Below, in pieces: positions 38,288-52,185 of a stretch of DNA of 64,000 nucleotides (within the stretch, counting starts at the first letter, position 1; each line of letters opens with the position of its first letter). The DNA lies in contig NZ_CP168900.1 of NCBI RefSeq assembly GCF_041765605.1, forward strand, positions 1,876,001-1,940,000, given 5' to 3'. The notes under the pieces were generated by a model that was not told the DNA's origin, searched no databases, and saw nothing but the letters and a program-made list of their open reading frames with translations. Origin of the DNA: Listeria monocytogenes (lineage in GTDB: Bacteria > Bacillota > Bacilli > Lactobacillales > Listeriaceae). Made by a program: the position numbers and the translations under genes.

Positions 38288-38295
38288 AGTTAAGC

Positions 38296-39134
<839 letters not shown>

Positions 39135-40010
39135 TCATTCCACATTTTGCACTTGTTCTCGAATTTTCTCAAGCGTCGTTTTCATTTCTACCACTTGTTC
39201 GGTGATTTTTAGAGAACTTGCTTTGGAGCCAATCGTGTTCACTTCGCGGTTCATCTCTTGAATCAGAAAATCCAGCTTTCGTCCGATTGGTTCTTCGAGT
39301 AAAATAATACCATAAAATTGCTTTAAATGGCTCTTTGTTCGTTCGACTTCTTCGTTAATGTCTGCCTTTTCAAGTAGCATTGCGACTTCTGTAAGAACAA
39401 TACTTGAATCAAATTGGTCGCCTACAACGTTTTGTAAACGTGTTTCGATTTTTTCTTGATAATGTTTTTCTGTGTTTGGAATTTCGGCTTGAATGATTTC
39501 CAAACTTTTCTCCAGTGCGGCAAGATGTTGTTTGAAATAAAGCAGTAGTTCTGCACCTTCCATACTTCTCATCTCATCTAGTCGCTCGGTTGCGCGGGCG
39601 AGTGTTTCTAAAACTAATCGCTCTAGTTCGCTACTCGCTTCCGCTTCTTCCTCAATAGAAAGATAAGCTGGTTCTTGCAGTAAATCGGCCATAGTTGGTA
39701 ATTCTTGTAATTCATATCTAGCGCTTGCTTGTTTGATAAAACGGTAATAGCTGTCTGCGAGGTCCCAGTCAATATGTAGTTCACGTTTTGAGATTTGCTC
39801 TCCCGTGATGGAAAAGAAAACTTCGATTCTACCACGTTTGATTTGCTTACTTATGGTCTTTTTTAATTTTCCTTCTAAATAAGCAAGTTGCTTTGGCATC
39901 CGAAAAAGAAATTCGGAGTAGCGGTGGTTGACTGCTTTTAATTCAATGGTTACTTTGAACGCTTCAAATTCTTTCGTCGCACGCCCAAATCCCGTCATGC
40001 TTTTCACCAT
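39135..40010 (-). CDS. yicC: YicC/YloC-family endoribonuclease-like protein
   Basis: The 291-residue protein belongs to the YicC family, some members of which are RNases. The N-terminal signature 'MVKSMTGFGRA' and 'LKAVNHRYSEFLFRMP' are present, and the C-terminal DUF1732 part ends 'DFLIQEMNREVNTIGSKA' plus a helical tail. The start is the ATG with AAAGGTG nine bases upstream; the longer frame begins at GTG within that ribosome site. It is the first gene of a yicC-gmk-rpoZ operon with a good promoter at 40077-40105. Confidence 0.92.
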   Translation of the reverse strand: MVKSMTGFGRATKEFEAFKVTIELKAVNHRYSEFLFRMPKQLAYLEGKLKKTISKQIKRGRIEVFFSITGEQISKRELHIDWDLADSYYRFIKQASARYELQELPTMADLLQEPAYLSIEEEAEASSELERLVLETLARATERLDEMRSMEGAELLLYFKQHLAALEKSLEIIQAEIPNTEKHYQEKIETRLQNVVGDQFDSSIVLTEVAMLLEKADINEEVERTKSHLKQFYGIILLEEPIGRKLDFLIQEMNREVNTIGSKASSLKITEQVVEMKTTLEKIREQVQNVE

Positions 40011-40076
40011 TTGGCAAGACACCTTTCATAACTTAAAGTTCCCTCTAAGATTACTTGAAATTTGTTCTGACTTCTT

Positions 40077-40105
40077 ATTATACCAAAGCTACTCCTTGCA
40101 TACAA
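40077..40105 (-). promoter_or_regulatory. Promoter for yicC-gmk-rpoZ
   Basis: TTGTAT (40100-40105) and a perfect TATAAT (40077-40082), 17 bases apart on the minus strand. Confidence 0.75.
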
Positions 40106-40131
40106 TACATTTTCGGAATGTATGTTAAAAT
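40105..40131 (+). promoter_or_regulatory. Inverted repeat and extended -10 promoter for fbpA
   Basis: A seven-base palindrome ATACATT/AATGTAT (40105-40123) sits between the divergent yicC and fbpA promoters. Directly after it TGT-TAAAAT (40123-40131) is an extended -10 box for fbpA, about 35 bases from the ATG. The palindrome could be an operator touching both promoters; no regulator is identified. Confidence 0.5.
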
Positions 40132-40166
40132 AGAAAGTAACTAACTCACAAAGGAATGAATAACTT

Positions 40167-41879
40167 ATGGCGTTTGATGCAATGTTTTTAAAAGCGATGA
40201 CCGAAGAACTTGCCGAACACGGAGAAAGCGGACGTATTATGAAAATCCATCAACCGTTCTCGCATGAACTTGTTTTATATATTCGAAAAAACCGTGAAAA
40301 TAAACGTTTACTGATCTCCTCGCATCCAAGCTATGCGCGGATTCAGTGGACCGATGATATTCCCGAAAACCCAGCAACCCCACCGATGTTTTGTATGTTA
40401 CTGCGAAAATACTTAGAAGGCGCGATTATTGAATCGATTACGCAACTTCCTAATGAACGAATTTTACAATTTAGTATTCGCGGCAAAGATGATATCGGCG
40501 AAAATCGTTTTTGTGATTTATTTGTAGAAATTATGGGACGGCATAGTAATATTACCCTTGTCGACCGTGCGAAAAATGTGATTGTTGATTGTATTAAGCA
40601 CGTTTCCCCTGCCCAAAATAGTTACCGAACACTGCTTCCAGGAGCGACTTATGTATTACCTCCTGCAACGGATAAACTCCATCCATTTGAGGTTACTTCG
40701 GAGCAAATTCTGGATAGACTAGATTTCTCTGCGGGTCGAATGGATAAACAACTTGTACAACATTTTGCAGGATTCAGCCCTTTACTTGCTCGGGAAATAG
40801 TATTTCGCGCTGGGAACTTAACGGCAGATTCGCTAGTTGCTGCCTTTTTCGAAGTAATGGAATTGGTGAATGCACATCTAGGAAGTGCTGCTGTCCCAAA
40901 TGAGTGGCGCATCCAAAATAAAGAGGATTACTATTTCTTCCCGCTCCGCCATGTCGATGCAGAAACAACCGAATTCGCGAATTTAAGCACCCTATTAGAC
41001 CATTTTTATATAGGTAAAGCGCGTCGTGATCGTGTCCATCAATTTGCACATGATTTAGAAAAACTCTTATCCAACGAACTTGCTCGAAGCAGGCTGAAAA
41101 TCGAAAAACTCGAAAACACTTTACTCGAAACGGAAAAAGCAGATATTTATCGTATTCAAGGTGAACTTTTAACTGCCAATTTGCATTTAATGGAGCGTGG
41201 GATGGCAGAGATTACGGTAGAAAACTTTTACGATGATATGAAGAAAATGACGATTCCGCTTGATACTAGAAAAACACCGTCAGCCAATGCCCAAAGCTAC
41301 TTTAGCCGCTACCAAAAACTGCGTAACGCGGTCGAAGTAGTGAAAGAGCAAATCGCACTCACGAAAGAAGAAATTACTTATTTAGAGTCTGTAGAATCGC
41401 AACTTGAAACATCCGGCCCACAAGATGTGGAAGAAATCCGCCAAGAACTCGCTGAACAAGGCTATCTTCGCTACAAACAGAAAAAAGGCGGCCGCAAAAA
41501 AGCGACTTTACCTACTCCAGAAAAATATACTTCTTCCACCGGATTATCGATTTTGGTTGGGAAAAACAATAAGCAAAATGATTATTTAACGAATAAATTA
41601 GCTAGGAATAATGAATATTGGTTCCACGTAAAAGATTTGCCTGGTTCGCATGTGGTGATTCAATCGAATAATCCAGACGAGACCTCGATTACTGAAGCCG
41701 CAATGATTGCCGCCTATTACTCAAAAGCACGACTTTCAGCAACGGTTCCCGTCGACGGCACGCTCGTAAAACACGTAAAAAAACCAAATGGTGCCAAACC
41801 TGGTTATGTCATTTACGATAACCAAACGACTTATTTTGTTACACCTGATGAAAAACTTGTTTTATCCTTAAAAAATTAA
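40167..41879 (+). CDS. fbpA: Fibronectin-binding protein FbpA / RqcH (NFACT family)
   Basis: This is a 570-residue NFACT protein. In Bacillus the orthologue RqcH binds stalled 50S subunits and adds C-terminal alanine tails; in L. monocytogenes FbpA was described as a fibronectin-binding virulence factor. The NFACT-N domain (about 1-270) has 'ISSHPSYARIQWT', 'ENRFCDLFVEIMGRHSNI' and 'SPLLAREIVFRAG'. A coiled-coil middle spans about 285-430. The NFACT-R domain follows (about 450-550, 'NDYLTNKLARNNEYWFHVKDLPGSHVVI'). There is no signal peptide. Monocistronic, AAAGGAATG ribosome site. Confidence 0.95.
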   Translation: MAFDAMFLKAMTEELAEHGESGRIMKIHQPFSHELVLYIRKNRENKRLLISSHPSYARIQWTDDIPENPATPPMFCMLLRKYLEGAIIESITQLPNERILQFSIRGKDDIGENRFCDLFVEIMGRHSNITLVDRAKNVIVDCIKHVSPAQNSYRTLLPGATYVLPPATDKLHPFEVTSEQILDRLDFSAGRMDKQLVQHFAGFSPLLAREIVFRAGNLTADSLVAAFFEVMELVNAHLGSAAVPNEWRIQNKEDYYFFPLRHVDAETTEFANLSTLLDHFYIGKARRDRVHQFAHDLEKLLSNELARSRLKIEKLENTLLETEKADIYRIQGELLTANLHLMERGMAEITVENFYDDMKKMTIPLDTRKTPSANAQSYFSRYQKLRNAVEVVKEQIALTKEEITYLESVESQLETSGPQDVEEIRQELAEQGYLRYKQKKGGRKKATLPTPEKYTSSTGLSILVGKNNKQNDYLTNKLARNNEYWFHVKDLPGSHVVIQSNNPDETSITEAAMIAAYYSKARLSATVPVDGTLVKHVKKPNGAKPGYVIYDNQTTYFVTPDEKLVLSLKN

Positions 41880-41910
41880 CGGTTCCTTCTTGGAGCCGTT
41901 TTTTCTTTTT
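41878..41910 (+). terminator. Rho-independent terminator after fbpA
   Basis: AACGGTTCC/GGAGCCGTT stem (one G-U pair), five-base loop, six T residues; begins at the fbpA stop. Confidence 0.9.
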
Positions 41911-41965
41911 ATTTTAGGGTACAAGTTAACTGACTTTACTTTTTTATTGGAAGGATGATAGACAA

Positions 41966-42565
41966 ATGAAAATTTTATTAATTGGTGCTTCTGGTACGCT
42001 TGGTTCTGCGGTGAAAGATCGTTTGGAGAAAAAAGCCGAAGTAATTACTGCTGGCAGACATAGCGGCGATGTGACGGTCGATATTACGAGTGTTGATAGT
42101 ATTAAAAAAATGTACGAGCAGGTTGGCAAAGTCGACGCGATTGTTTCGGCCACAGGAAGCGCCACTTTTTCGCCTTTAACAGAATTAACGCCAGAGAAAA
42201 ATGCGGTGACGATTAGTAGTAAATTAGGTGGTCAAATTAATCTCGTTTTACTGGGTATTGACTCCTTGAATGATAGAGGAAGTTTTACGCTTACGACAGG
42301 AATCATGATGGAAGATCCAATCGTCCAAGGGGCTTCTGCTGCGATGGCAAATGGCGCGGTTACCGCTTTTGCCAAATCAGCTGCAATTGAAATGCCGCGC
42401 GGGATTCGGATTAACACAGTGAGTCCGAATGTTTTAGAAGAATCTTGGGACAAACTAGAATCATTTTTCCAAGGATTCGTTCCAGTCCCAGCTGCAAAAG
42501 TCGCTCGTGCATTTGAAAAAAGTGTTTTTGGTGCACAAACTGGCGAAAGTTATAAAATCTACTAA
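41966..42565 (+). CDS. Short SDR-like protein lacking the catalytic Tyr-Lys pair
   Basis: This 199-residue Rossmann protein starts 'KILLIGASGTLGSAV', so the nucleotide-binding loop is intact, and 'DAIVSATGSATFSPL' occupies the position of the NNAG motif. Where classical SDRs have YxxxK, this protein reads 'GASAAMANGAVTAFAKSAAIE', with Ala and Asn in place of Tyr and Lys. It is therefore an atypical or non-reductase member. Plus-strand single gene; GGATGA ribosome site; shares a bidirectional terminator with pyrE. Substrate unknown. Confidence 0.85.
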   Translation: MKILLIGASGTLGSAVKDRLEKKAEVITAGRHSGDVTVDITSVDSIKKMYEQVGKVDAIVSATGSATFSPLTELTPEKNAVTISSKLGGQINLVLLGIDSLNDRGSFTLTTGIMMEDPIVQGASAAMANGAVTAFAKSAAIEMPRGIRINTVSPNVLEESWDKLESFFQGFVPVPAAKVARAFEKSVFGAQTGESYKIY

Positions 42566-42570
42566 GAGAA

Positions 42571-42607
42571 AAAGAAGCTCACCTATTATAAAGGTGAGCT
42601 TCTTTTT
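42571..42607. terminator. Bidirectional terminator between SDR gene and pyrE
   Basis: A long stem AAAGAAGCTCACCT/AGGTGAGCTTCTTTT has A and T runs on both sides, so it serves both the plus-strand SDR gene and the end of the minus-strand pyr operon. Confidence 0.93.
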
Positions 42608-43232
42608 TATTTACCCCAGTTTTCCGGATTTTTCTTCCATTCTTTTAATGTTGCCATATCTTCAGCGGTCACGTAATTTTCATTTAAAGCTACTTCAATT
42701 AGCTCGTCATAGTTTGTTAAGGTTACTAGTTTTGTGCCGGATGCTTCTAGTAGTTGTTTGCCTTTGTCTAGTCCATATGTAAAAATGGCCGCAATTCCAA
42801 CCACTTCAGCGCCCGCTTCTTCTAAAGCTTCCACTGCTTTTAGTGAGCTTCCGCCGGTCGAAATCAAGTCTTCAATCACGACTACTTTTTGCCCTTTTGT
42901 GATTGGCCCTTCGATTTGGTTTCCTTTACCGTGTTCTTTGGCTTTTGAGCGGACGTAGACCATTGGTAGATCAAGCAAATCACTTACCCATGCGGCATGT
43001 GGAATTCCAGCTGTTGCGGTTCCTGCAACCACATCCACTTCGCCAAATGTTTGTTTAATTTTTTCAGCTAAAGATTTGGCGATAAATTGGCGGACTTTTG
43101 GAAAACCTAGCGTTAGGCGATTGTCACAGTATATGGGAGATTTAATTCCGGATGCCCACGTGAATGGATCATTCGGTTTTAAAAATACGGCTTTGATTTC
43201 TAATAATTGTTCGGCTACTTGTTTTTCAATAC

Positions 43233-43236
<4 letters not shown>
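42607..43236 (-). CDS. pyrE: Orotate phosphoribosyltransferase
   Basis: PyrE joins orotate and PRPP to form OMP. It has 209 residues from the ATG with AAAGGAG eight bases upstream; the frame extends three codons further to GTG. The PRPP motif '[21 protein letters not shown]' is near 115-135, and '[14 protein letters not shown]' lies near the N-terminus. It is the last gene of the operon and overlaps pyrF by four bases. Confidence 0.96.
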
Positions 43237-45606
<2,370 letters not shown>

Positions 45607-45628
45607 GGTTCCACCCCGTTTCTTCTAT

Positions 45629-48600
45629 TTATACTCGTGCTTTAGGTTGTTTTACTTCACTGGCATTCATCGATTCTAGTTCAAAAGAGCGCGATTCCAG
45701 TACACGTAAGATTGCTTCCGCTGTATCGAGCGAGGTACAGACCGGAATACCATTTTCAACGGATTCGCGGCGAATTTGGAAGCCATCACGCTCAGGTCGT
45801 TTACCAGTCGTTAATGTGTTCACTACGAGCGTTACTTGGCCATTTCGAATATAATCGATCAGCGTTTCTTGATTTTCCCCGATTTTTTTCACTTGAGAAA
45901 CAGGAATGTCTGCTTCTTCTAACGTGCTTGCTGTTCCTTTTGTTGCCATGATAGTAAAGCCTATGCGATTAAAACGTTTCGCTAGTTCTACGGCTTCTTC
46001 TTTATCGCGGTCAGCTACAGTTAAAAGTACTGTCCCGTAGTCATGCATTGTTGTCCCACTCGCTACAAAACCTTTATAGAGTGCTTTTTCAAGTGTCACA
46101 TCTTTCCCCATAACTTCTCCGGTCGATTTCATTTCAGGTCCAAGCGACGTATCCACACTACGCAATTTCGCGAAAGAGAACACCGGCACTTTGACAAAAA
46201 TTTCTTGTTTTTCTGGAGCAAGTCCTGGCGTGTAACCAAGGTCGATTAAGTTTTCCCCTAAGATAACTCTTGTCGCCACATTCGCCATTGGGATTTCGGT
46301 AATTTTACTTAAAAATGGCGCCGTCCGGCTTGAGCGCGGATTTACTTCAATAACGAAAACTTCTTCGCCATCTACGACATATTGGATGTTCAGCATTCCG
46401 ATAATGTTTAAACCAGTTGCCAGTCTTGTCGTATAGTCCACAATCGTATTTTTCACTTGACTGCTTAAACGTTGCGCTGGATATACGGCAATCGAGTCAC
46501 CTGAATGAACTCCCGCACGTTCGATATGTTCCATGATACCAGGGATTAAGACGTTTTCGCCGTCACTGATTGCATCTACTTCTACTTCTTGGCCGCTTAC
46601 GTAACGGTCTACTAAAACTGGGTGTTTTGGATTTACTTTTACCGCATTCGTCATATAATGTTTTAATGCTTCTTCTGATTCTACGATTTCCATTGCTCGA
46701 CCACCAAGTACATATGATGGGCGTACAAGAACCGGATAGCCAATATCTGTTGCTACGTTGATTGCTTCTTCTACCGATGTGGCCGTTTTCCCAGCTGGTT
46801 GTGGAATTTGTAGGATTTCTAATGCTTTTTCAAAGGCATCACGGTTTTCTGCGCGGTCCGTATCTTCTAAACTTGTACCTAAAATTTTCACGCCGCGTTT
46901 TGCTAAACCGTCTGCTAAATTAATCGCTGTTTGCCCACCAAATTGCACAACGACCCCTAGCGGCTGCTCGATTTCAATAACGTGCATGACATCCTCTAAC
47001 GTCAAAGGCTCAAAGTAAAGTTTGTCCGAGATACTAAAGTCGGTCGAAACGGTTTCTGGGTTATTATTAATGATAATTGCTTCATAGCCCGCTTGTTGAA
47101 TGGCCCACACGGAGTGCACCGTTGCATAGTCGAATTCTACCCCTTGCCCAATCCGAATCGGACCAGAACCAAGGACAATCACGCTTTCTTTCGCTGATCG
47201 TGTTGACTCATTTTCCTCTTCATATGTGCTGTAAAAATAAGGTGTTGTCGATTCAAATTCCGCTGCACACGTATCAACCATCTTGTATACTGGGAAAAGA
47301 TTTTGTGCTTTTCTTAAGTCATAAATCGCTTGTTCATCGACATTCCAACAAGTTGCAAGGAAAGCGTCAGAAAAACCGGCCCGTTTCGCTTCTGCCAAAA
47401 TTTCTTGGTTATGTGGATTTTCTTTGATACGATTTTCCAGTTCGATTGTTTTACTTAATTTATATAAGAAGAATAAATCTATCTTTGTTTTCGCGTGGAG
47501 TTGTTCGATTGTTTGACCACGGCGCAAAGCTGCTGCTAGGAAGAATAAACGATCATCTTCTGGGAAGCAAATTTTGCGTTCTAATGTTGCTTCGTCAGCA
47601 TTTTCCGCTTCTTCAAGCAACAGATGGTCAGCGCCGATTTCTAGGGAGCGAACTGCTTTTAGTAGCGCTTCTTCCCATGAACGGCCAATTGCCATGACTT
47701 CACCAGTTGCTTTCATTTGTGTGCCAAGGCGACGATCCGCTTGCTCAAATTTGTCAAAAGCAAAGCGTGGGATTTTCGCAACAACATAATCTAGTGTTGG
47801 TTCGAAATGGGCAAAAGTTGTTCCTGTCACTGGATTTCTCACTTCATCCAGTGTTAAGCCAACTGCGATTTTCGCTGCAAGTTTGGCAATTGGGTAGCCG
47901 GTCGCTTTGGAAGCTAGCGCAGAGGAACGGCTCACACGTGGGTTTACTTCGATAACATAGTAATTATAACTATCTGGATCAAGTGCCAGTTGAACGTTAC
48001 AGCCACCTTCAATTTCTAGTGCGCGGATAATTTTCAACGACACATCGCGCAACAATTGGTATTCGCGGTCGGAAAGCGTTTGGCTTGGTGCGACAACAAT
48101 CGAATCTCCTGTATGTATGCCGACTGGGTCAATATTTTCCATGTTACAAACAACCATTGCGTTATTGTTCGCATCACGCATTACTTCATATTCCACTTCT
48201 TTAAAACCAGCGATACTTTTTTCTAGTAAACATTGTGTTACTGGACTCAGTTTTAAACCACTTGTCACCGTTTCAATTAATTCTTGTTCATTGTGGCAAA
48301 TCCCGCCGCCAGAACCACCAAGCGTATATGCCGGGCGCACGATAACTGGGTAGCCGATACGTTCAACAAAAGTATACGCTTCGTCTAAATTATGAATAAT
48401 GTCACTTTCTGGCACTGGTTCCCCTAGTTCATTCATCAAGTCCCGGAAAGCTTCACGGTCTTCCGCTTTTTTAATCGCCGTTAAATCCGTCCCAAGTACT
48501 TCTACGTTACATTCATCCAAAATCCCAGCAGCAGAAAGTTCCATCGCCATATTCAATCCCGTTTGCCCCCCAAGGGTTGGTAAAATGGCGTCCGGACGTT

Positions 48601-48841
48601 CTTTACGAATAATGCGCGATACAAAATCAAGCGTAATTGGTTCAATGTAAACTTTGTCGGCCATTTCTGCATCCGTCATAATTGTCGCTGGATTCGAGTT
48701 CACTAAAACTACCCGGTACCCTTCTTCTTTCAAACTCAGGCATGCTTGTGTCCCAGCATAATCAAACTCTGCTGCTTGTCCAATAACAATTGGGCCAGAA
48801 CCGATTACTAGAATTGTTTTTATATCGTCACGTTTAGGCAT
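45629..48841 (-). CDS. carB: Carbamoyl-phosphate synthase, large subunit
   Basis: CarB makes carbamoyl phosphate from bicarbonate, ATP and ammonia supplied by CarA. It has 1070 residues from '[14 protein letters not shown]', chosen because GAGGAGGG lies at proper distance; the frame opens eight codons earlier. Two homologous ATP-grasp halves are evident ('[20 protein letters not shown]' near 14 and '[19 protein letters not shown]' near 560), followed by an MGS-like allosteric domain after about 930. It overlaps carA by eight bases. This is the pyrimidine-operon copy. Confidence 0.97.
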   Translation of the reverse strand: MPKRDDIKTILVIGSGPIVIGQAAEFDYAGTQACLSLKEEGYRVVLVNSNPATIMTDAEMADKVYIEPITLDFVSRIIRKERPDAILPTLGGQTGLNMAMELSAAGILDECNVEVLGTDLTAIKKAEDREAFRDLMNELGEPVPESDIIHNLDEAYTFVERIGYPVIVRPAYTLGGSGGGICHNEQELIETVTSGLKLSPVTQCLLEKSIAGFKEVEYEVMRDANNNAMVVCNMENIDPVGIHTGDSIVVAPSQTLSDREYQLLRDVSLKIIRALEIEGGCNVQLALDPDSYNYYVIEVNPRVSRSSALASKATGYPIAKLAAKIAVGLTLDEVRNPVTGTTFAHFEPTLDYVVAKIPRFAFDKFEQADRRLGTQMKATGEVMAIGRSWEEALLKAVRSLEIGADHLLLEEAENADEATLERKICFPEDDRLFFLAAALRRGQTIEQLHAKTKIDLFFLYKLSKTIELENRIKENPHNQEILAEAKRAGFSDAFLATCWNVDEQAIYDLRKAQNLFPVYKMVDTCAAEFESTTPYFYSTYEEENESTRSAKESVIVLGSGPIRIGQGVEFDYATVHSVWAIQQAGYEAIIINNNPETVSTDFSISDKLYFEPLTLEDVMHVIEIEQPLGVVVQFGGQTAINLADGLAKRGVKILGTSLEDTDRAENRDAFEKALEILQIPQPAGKTATSVEEAINVATDIGYPVLVRPSYVLGGRAMEIVESEEALKHYMTNAVKVNPKHPVLVDRYVSGQEVEVDAISDGENVLIPGIMEHIERAGVHSGDSIAVYPAQRLSSQVKNTIVDYTTRLATGLNIIGMLNIQYVVDGEEVFVIEVNPRSSRTAPFLSKITEIPMANVATRVILGENLIDLGYTPGLAPEKQEIFVKVPVFSFAKLRSVDTSLGPEMKSTGEVMGKDVTLEKALYKGFVASGTTMHDYGTVLLTVADRDKEEAVELAKRFNRIGFTIMATKGTASTLEEADIPVSQVKKIGENQETLIDYIRNGQVTLVVNTLTTGKRPERDGFQIRRESVENGIPVCTSLDTAEAILRVLESRSFELESMNASEVKQPKARV

Positions 48842-49925
48842 GTAGTTCACCCTCCTCTTTCCCATTCATCATTTCCATAAATTCATCAAATAAGTAGTTG
48901 ACGTCACTTGGTCCTGGGTTTGCTTCTGGGTGATATTGTACTGTATAGGCTGGATATTCTTTATGCGCCAGCCCTTCTACTGTTTCATCATTTAATTCAA
49001 TGTGTGTTACTTTTAAATCTGTTCCAATAAGTGAATCTTTTTCTACTGCGTAACCGTGGTTTTGTGCAGTGAAATCAACACGTCCTGTAGCTAGTTCTTT
49101 CACCGGATGATTCGCGCCACGATGCCCGAATTTCAGTTTAAATGTATCTGCTCCGTTCGCAAGTGCAAACAGTTGGTGCCCTAAGCAAATTCCGAATAGT
49201 GGTAGCTTGCCTTGAATGCCGCGTATCATTTCTAATGCTTCTGGTACATCTTTCGGATCCCCAGGTCCATTGGATAACATCACGCCATCCGGATGCATTG
49301 CAAGAATTTCTTCGGCTGTTGTGTTGTAAGGAACAACCGTCACGTAACAGTTACGTTTATTCAGTTCCCGTAAAATCGAACTTTTTACACCATAATCGAC
49401 AAGTACCACTCGTTTACCATCGCCAGGACTTGCGAATGCTTTAGCGGAGGAAACTTCATGTACTTGATCGACTGGCAAACGTACAGAGCGCAAGTGGTGT
49501 AGCAATTCCTCTTTGTTTGCTGTTTCTGCTGCTAAAATGCCTTTTAACGTTCCTTCTTTACGAATTAGTTTCGTTAATTTACGCGTATCAATTCCCGCGA
49601 TTCCCGGGATGCCTTTTTCTTTCAAAAATTGATCTAAAGTAATTTGATTGCGCCAGTTGGAAGGGAATTCTGCAGCCTCACGAACCACAACACCTTTCAC
49701 AGCGGGATTGATAGATTCAAAATCGTCGCGGTTCACGCCGTAATTTCCAACAAGTGGATACGTAAAAGTAATAATTTGGCCATAGTACGAAGGGTCAGTG
49801 ATTGTTTCTTGGTAGCCAGTCATTCCAGTATTGAAGACAACTTCACCAATGGTTTCTTTTTCACTACCAATCGCATCACCGATAAAATAATTGCCATCTT
49901 CTAGCATTAAAATTCGCTTTGTCAT
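48834..49925 (-). CDS. carA: Carbamoyl-phosphate synthase, small (glutaminase) subunit
   Basis: CarA hydrolyses glutamine and channels ammonia to CarB. At 363 residues it has an N-terminal CPSase domain (about 1-150, '[12 protein letters not shown]') and a class I amidotransferase domain with 'LSNGPGDP', nucleophile Cys in '[10 protein letters not shown]' and His/Glu in '[10 protein letters not shown]'. It overlaps pyrC by four bases and carB by eight. Confidence 0.97.
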   Translation of the reverse strand: MTKRILMLEDGNYFIGDAIGSEKETIGEVVFNTGMTGYQETITDPSYYGQIITFTYPLVGNYGVNRDDFESINPAVKGVVVREAAEFPSNWRNQITLDQFLKEKGIPGIAGIDTRKLTKLIRKEGTLKGILAAETANKEELLHHLRSVRLPVDQVHEVSSAKAFASPGDGKRVVLVDYGVKSSILRELNKRNCYVTVVPYNTTAEEILAMHPDGVMLSNGPGDPKDVPEALEMIRGIQGKLPLFGICLGHQLFALANGADTFKLKFGHRGANHPVKELATGRVDFTAQNHGYAVEKDSLIGTDLKVTHIELNDETVEGLAHKEYPAYTVQYHPEANPGPSDVNYLFDEFMEMMNGKEEGELHA

Positions 49926-51202
49926 TTAATTTCCCCCTCATTGTATACAAGTGTTCCTTCTGCAAACGTTGCTACCGGCCATCCAATACACGTTTCTCCT
50001 ACAAATGGTGTGTTTTTTCCTTTTGAATAAAAAGTAGCTGGGTCAATGGTCGCTTCTTTTTCTAAATCAAGAACGACGATATCTGCTACGCTGCCTTCTT
50101 CTAATTTCCCGTAAGGTAGTTTAAAGCATTCCGCTGGTTTTACAGTCATCCAGTCGATTAGCTGTTTTAATGTCCATTCGTTCGTTTTAACAAAATGTGT
50201 ATATAGTAATGGGAATCCCGTTTCTAGACCTACAATTCCGAAAGCAGCTTGCTCCATCGGTACATTTTTTTCTTCCGCTGCGTGTGGAGCATGATCAGTT
50301 GCGATAAAATCTATCGTACCATCCAGTAAGCCTTCTAAAAGTGCCGCCCGATCAGCTTTACTGCGAAGTGGTGGGTTCATTTTCCAATTCCCGTCATTTC
50401 CCGGAATAGCTTCTTCATCTAAAATTAAGTGGTGCGGTGAAACTTCGGCAGTGACACGAATTCCTGCCCGTTTCGCATCTCGCACAACTCGAACAGATTC
50501 TTTTGTCGAAATATGGCAAACATGATAGTGGCAACCTGCTGCTTCTGCTAGCAAAACATCCCGTGCGATTTGGACTGATTCCGCAATGTTCGGAATGCCT
50601 TTAAGACCTTCTTTTTCAGCAAAAATTCCGTCATGCACAACGCCTCCGTAGATAAGCGAGTTATCTTCACAGTGAGCTACAATCGCCATATCTAGTGCTG
50701 CCGCTCGTTTCATCGCCTCGTACATAGTTCCAGCTAGCTGCACGCCCACCCCATCATCGGTGAAAGCAAATGCCCCGGCTTCTTTTAAAGCTTCGAAATC
50801 TACTAATTCGTCCGTTCCGAGGCTTGTCGTAATCGAAGCATATGGCAATACGCGAACTTCCGCTGTTTCTTTGATTTTTGCTTGTAAATTTTCCATTACT
50901 TCTTTGGAATCTGGAACAGGTTTTGTATTTGGCATCGAGCAAATTGTCGTATAACCACCACGTGCCGCCGCTTGTGTTCCGGTCAAAATGGTTTCTTTAT
51001 GTTCCCCGCCCGGCTCACGAAGATGTACATGGACGTCGATAAAACCTGGGGCAATTAATTTCCCGGTCGCATCAAATTCCTCGCCGCTTGTTACTTCAAT
51101 GGAATCCGCAATCAAATTGACTTTACCGTTTTGAATAAGTACATCTTTGTTTTCCAGTTCACCTGACGCGTTTAATACTTGCCCATTTTTTAATACGTAC
51201 AT
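49922..51202 (-). CDS. pyrC: Dihydroorotase
   Basis: PyrC cyclises carbamoyl aspartate to dihydroorotate. At 426 residues (type I, Bacillus-like) it has the metal motif '[14 protein letters not shown]' near 54, the His residues in 'VAHCEDNSL' and '[11 protein letters not shown]', and Asp in 'IATDHAPHA'. It overlaps pyrB by 13 bases. Confidence 0.97.
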
Positions 51203-52101
51203 AATTTCGCCCTCATTTCCTGTTCTTTTAAAATAGCTTCCAAAATGGCCATTCTTATAAAAACGCCATTTGTCATTTGCGTAACAATGCGTGATTTTTC
51301 GCTTTCAACTAAGCTATCAGCGATTTCCACATCTCGGTTTACAGGGCTTGGGTGCATAATAATCGCATCTGCTTTTAGCTTTGCCGCCCGCTCAATCGTT
51401 AAACCAAATTTTTCGTGATAGCTTTCTTTCGTAAACGCCTCTGTTCCACTATGGCGCTCATGTTGTACCCGTAATAGCATCATCACATCAACTTTTTCTA
51501 CCATCTCATCGACCGGCAAGTAGGTGCCATATGCTAAGCAACTTTCGTCAAACCATTCTCTCGGTCCCGAGAAAAACAGTTCCGCTCCAAGTCTTTTTAG
51601 CACTTTCATATTGGAATTCGCGACTCGGCTGTGCCTGATATCACCAGCAATCGCTACTTTCAATCCTTGAAAAGTACCAAATTGCTCCTTTATCGTAAAT
51701 AAGTCGAGTAATGATTGGCTCGGATGTTCCCCACAGCCATCCCCGCCGTTTACAATAGCAATATCTAAGTTTTCAAGACCCTCGTAATAGTTTTCTTCTG
51801 AATGCCTGATTACTGCCACATTCACTCCAACTGCTTGCATGGTGAGCAGGGTGTCGTAGAGCGTCTCCCCTTTAGTCATGCTAGAGCTCGCAGCATCAAA
51901 GGAAACCACCTCGACTCCTAACTTTTTCTCCGCTACTTCAAAACTCGTATGTGTTCTCGTACTTGGTTCAAAAAACATATTGACCGCGAAAGCTTGTTCC
52001 GTAAAAGTTGCTTTTTTCCCGCGTTTAAACTGTGCCGCCTGCCCTAATAAATGCTCGATTTCATGGACGGTTAATGCTTCCATTGACAACAAATTTTTCA
52101 T
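51190..52101 (-). CDS. pyrB: Aspartate carbamoyltransferase, catalytic chain
   Basis: PyrB condenses carbamoyl phosphate and aspartate. The 303-residue chain has the carbamoyl-phosphate loop '[13 protein letters not shown]' near 48, '[18 protein letters not shown]' and 'HPSPVNRD'. No pyrI regulatory chain is present, as expected in Firmicutes. An AAAGGTGG site precedes the ATG. A hairpin lies between this gene and pyrP. Confidence 0.97.
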
Positions 52102-52132
52102 TTAAAGCGCCACCTTTTCTACTTCATTTTAT

Positions 52133-52172
52133 AGAAAAACCTCTGGCGTATTATATCTGCAGAGGTTTTTTT
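52133..52172. terminator. Terminator-type hairpin between pyrP and pyrB
   Basis: An 11-base stem (AAAAACCTCTG/CAGAGGTTTTT, 14-base loop) with T-rich flanks lies in the 84-base pyrP-pyrB gap. Unlike the two upstream gaps, I find no AGTCCnGnGAGGCT PyrR motif here. There is also no room for a long antiterminator. Confidence 0.75.
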
Positions 52173-52185
52173 GTCGTGTGTCATG

